Source: Xenorhabdus indica
Lineage (GTDB): Bacteria; Pseudomonadota; Gammaproteobacteria; Enterobacterales; Enterobacteriaceae
NCBI RefSeq assembly: GCF_014467235.1
Contig: NZ_NKHP01000006.1
Coordinates: forward strand, 146,899-210,898
Length of the DNA stretch: 64,000 nt
Reading direction: 5' to 3'
Part shown: piece after piece, positions 63,492-64,000 of the stretch
How positions within the stretch are numbered: the first letter of the stretch is position 1
How the letters are laid out: each line of letters opens with the position of its first letter
Program-made: the position numbers and the translations under genes
Notes under the pieces: model-generated
What the model saw: the letters and a program-made list of their open reading frames with translations, nothing else
Told to the model about the DNA's origin: nothing
The model's database searches: none

Positions 63492-63843
63492 CGATTTTAA
63501 AGCTAATTTGTTGAATACTATCAGGTAATTAACAAATAAGTTAAAATTTAGGGCTGTTAAGAAGATGTTAAACAATTGTTCGCTTAGCTTGTACGTTCAA
63601 TGTTTAAAAAAGCCGTAAATTAAAGAATACAGAGTGCCTGCATTTGCAAGCACTCTTTTTTCGTTCAAGGTAATGATTTCAGTAATTGATTCTGATGTCA
63701 AGTAAGGGAAAGACTTTACGGGACAGGGGATCGCAAATAGCCATTTTTTCATATCATCCCTATTGATGCAGGGCAGTGACTCACACCTCCACCTCCTCAA
63801 TCCTGTCTGAGACCTGCCCTGTCTTTTTTACTGCCAGTTCTCC
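63492..63843. other. Spacer between tRNA-Phe and integrase, with tRNA terminator
   Basis: 352 bp. A terminator, AGAGTGC...GCACTCT followed by TTTTTT, is at 63631-63662. Nothing else is convincing; a 67-residue minus-strand frame here has no ribosome site or similarity. The left junction of the element should lie at the tRNA 3' end. Confidence 0.55.
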
Positions 63844-64000
63844 TTACACCGCAATATCCAGATAGATTGCCAGTTCATTCTCCAGCGTTTTTCCTGCGAT
63901 CTCCATATCGATATCAATATATTCCAGGGTGGTTGCCAGACTACGATGACCCAGCAAACACCTGACCAGCTGCAAATTACGATCCGGTGCTTTCATCAGC
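63844..64000 (-). CDS. Tyrosine recombinase/integrase, C-terminal part
   Basis: The last 51 residues are visible; the gene continues past the right edge. LVRCLLGHRSLATTLEYIDID contains the family's C-terminal GH...(T/Q)xxYxx pattern, with the Tyr as the likely nucleophile. Location next to tRNA-Phe suggests the integrase of a genomic island or prophage. Element type cannot be judged from this piece. Confidence 0.82.
   Translation of the reverse strand, partial: LMKAPDRNLQLVRCLLGHRSLATTLEYIDIDMEIAGKTLENELAIYLDIAV

Noticed and set aside
63597..63800. 67-codon minus-strand frame between tRNA-Phe and integrase
   Set aside because: Runs across the tRNA terminator, no ribosome site, no family resemblance.

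Overview
The window is a chromosomal segment of an AT-rich enterobacterium. Gene order and protein sequences point to Morganellaceae, most likely Xenorhabdus, with Photorhabdus as the alternative. The fimbrial cluster has the A-C-D-G-H-J order I know from the Xenorhabdus mrx locus. The core blocks (nhaR-rpsT-ribF-ileS-lspA-fkpB-ispH, dapB-carAB, deoCABD, yjjUV-prfC-rimI-holD-rsmC, sugE-efp-epmB-yjeI-groEL-groES-fxsA-aspA-dcuA-dsbD-yjdC-tRNA-Phe) follow E. coli order closely. The genus is an inference; no database search was possible.

Layout: 1-7.4 kb holds core genes from nhaR (partial) to ispH. 7.4-15.2 kb is an accessory AT-rich block between ispH and dapB: two tandem GNAT acetyltransferases, a LysE exporter with an AlaX tRNA-editing protein and a divergent LysR regulator, a fatty-acid desaturase, and azlCD with an AraC regulator. 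15.8-21.4 kb holds dapB and carAB, with paired ARG boxes. 21.7-28.2 kb is the mrx-type chaperone-usher fimbrial cluster, ending in an MrpJ-type regulator. 29-35 kb is the deoxynucleoside operon with a deoP2-like promoter and a nucleoside permease. 35.4-42.1 kb holds yjjUV, a short BON protein, prfC, rimI-holD and rsmC. It is followed by two tRNA-Leu(CAG) genes and phoA.

44.4-49.7 kb is a second accessory block: an amine-oxidase-like operon (FAD oxidoreductase, cupin, aldehyde dehydrogenase), a nucleoside hydrolase, and a divergent pair of small regulators (an orphan restriction-modification C-type protein and a Ner-like protein) sharing C-box operators. sugE follows, with a guanidine-II riboswitch in its leader, then the EF-P genes. 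Between yjeI and groEL lies a decayed group II intron interrupted by an IS6-family element. It also carries a 52-residue zinc-ribbon-like small gene. The last part holds groE with a heat-shock promoter, aspA-dcuA, dsbD-yjdC, and tRNA-Phe followed by the C-terminus of a tyrosine integrase, which marks an integrated element running off the right edge.

A family of ~62-bp palindromic repeats is scattered through intergenic spaces. The strongest candidates for new biology are the small gene inside the intron remnant, the orphan C-protein/Ner switch, the AlaX-LysE pair, and the tandem GNAT pair showing gene conversion.
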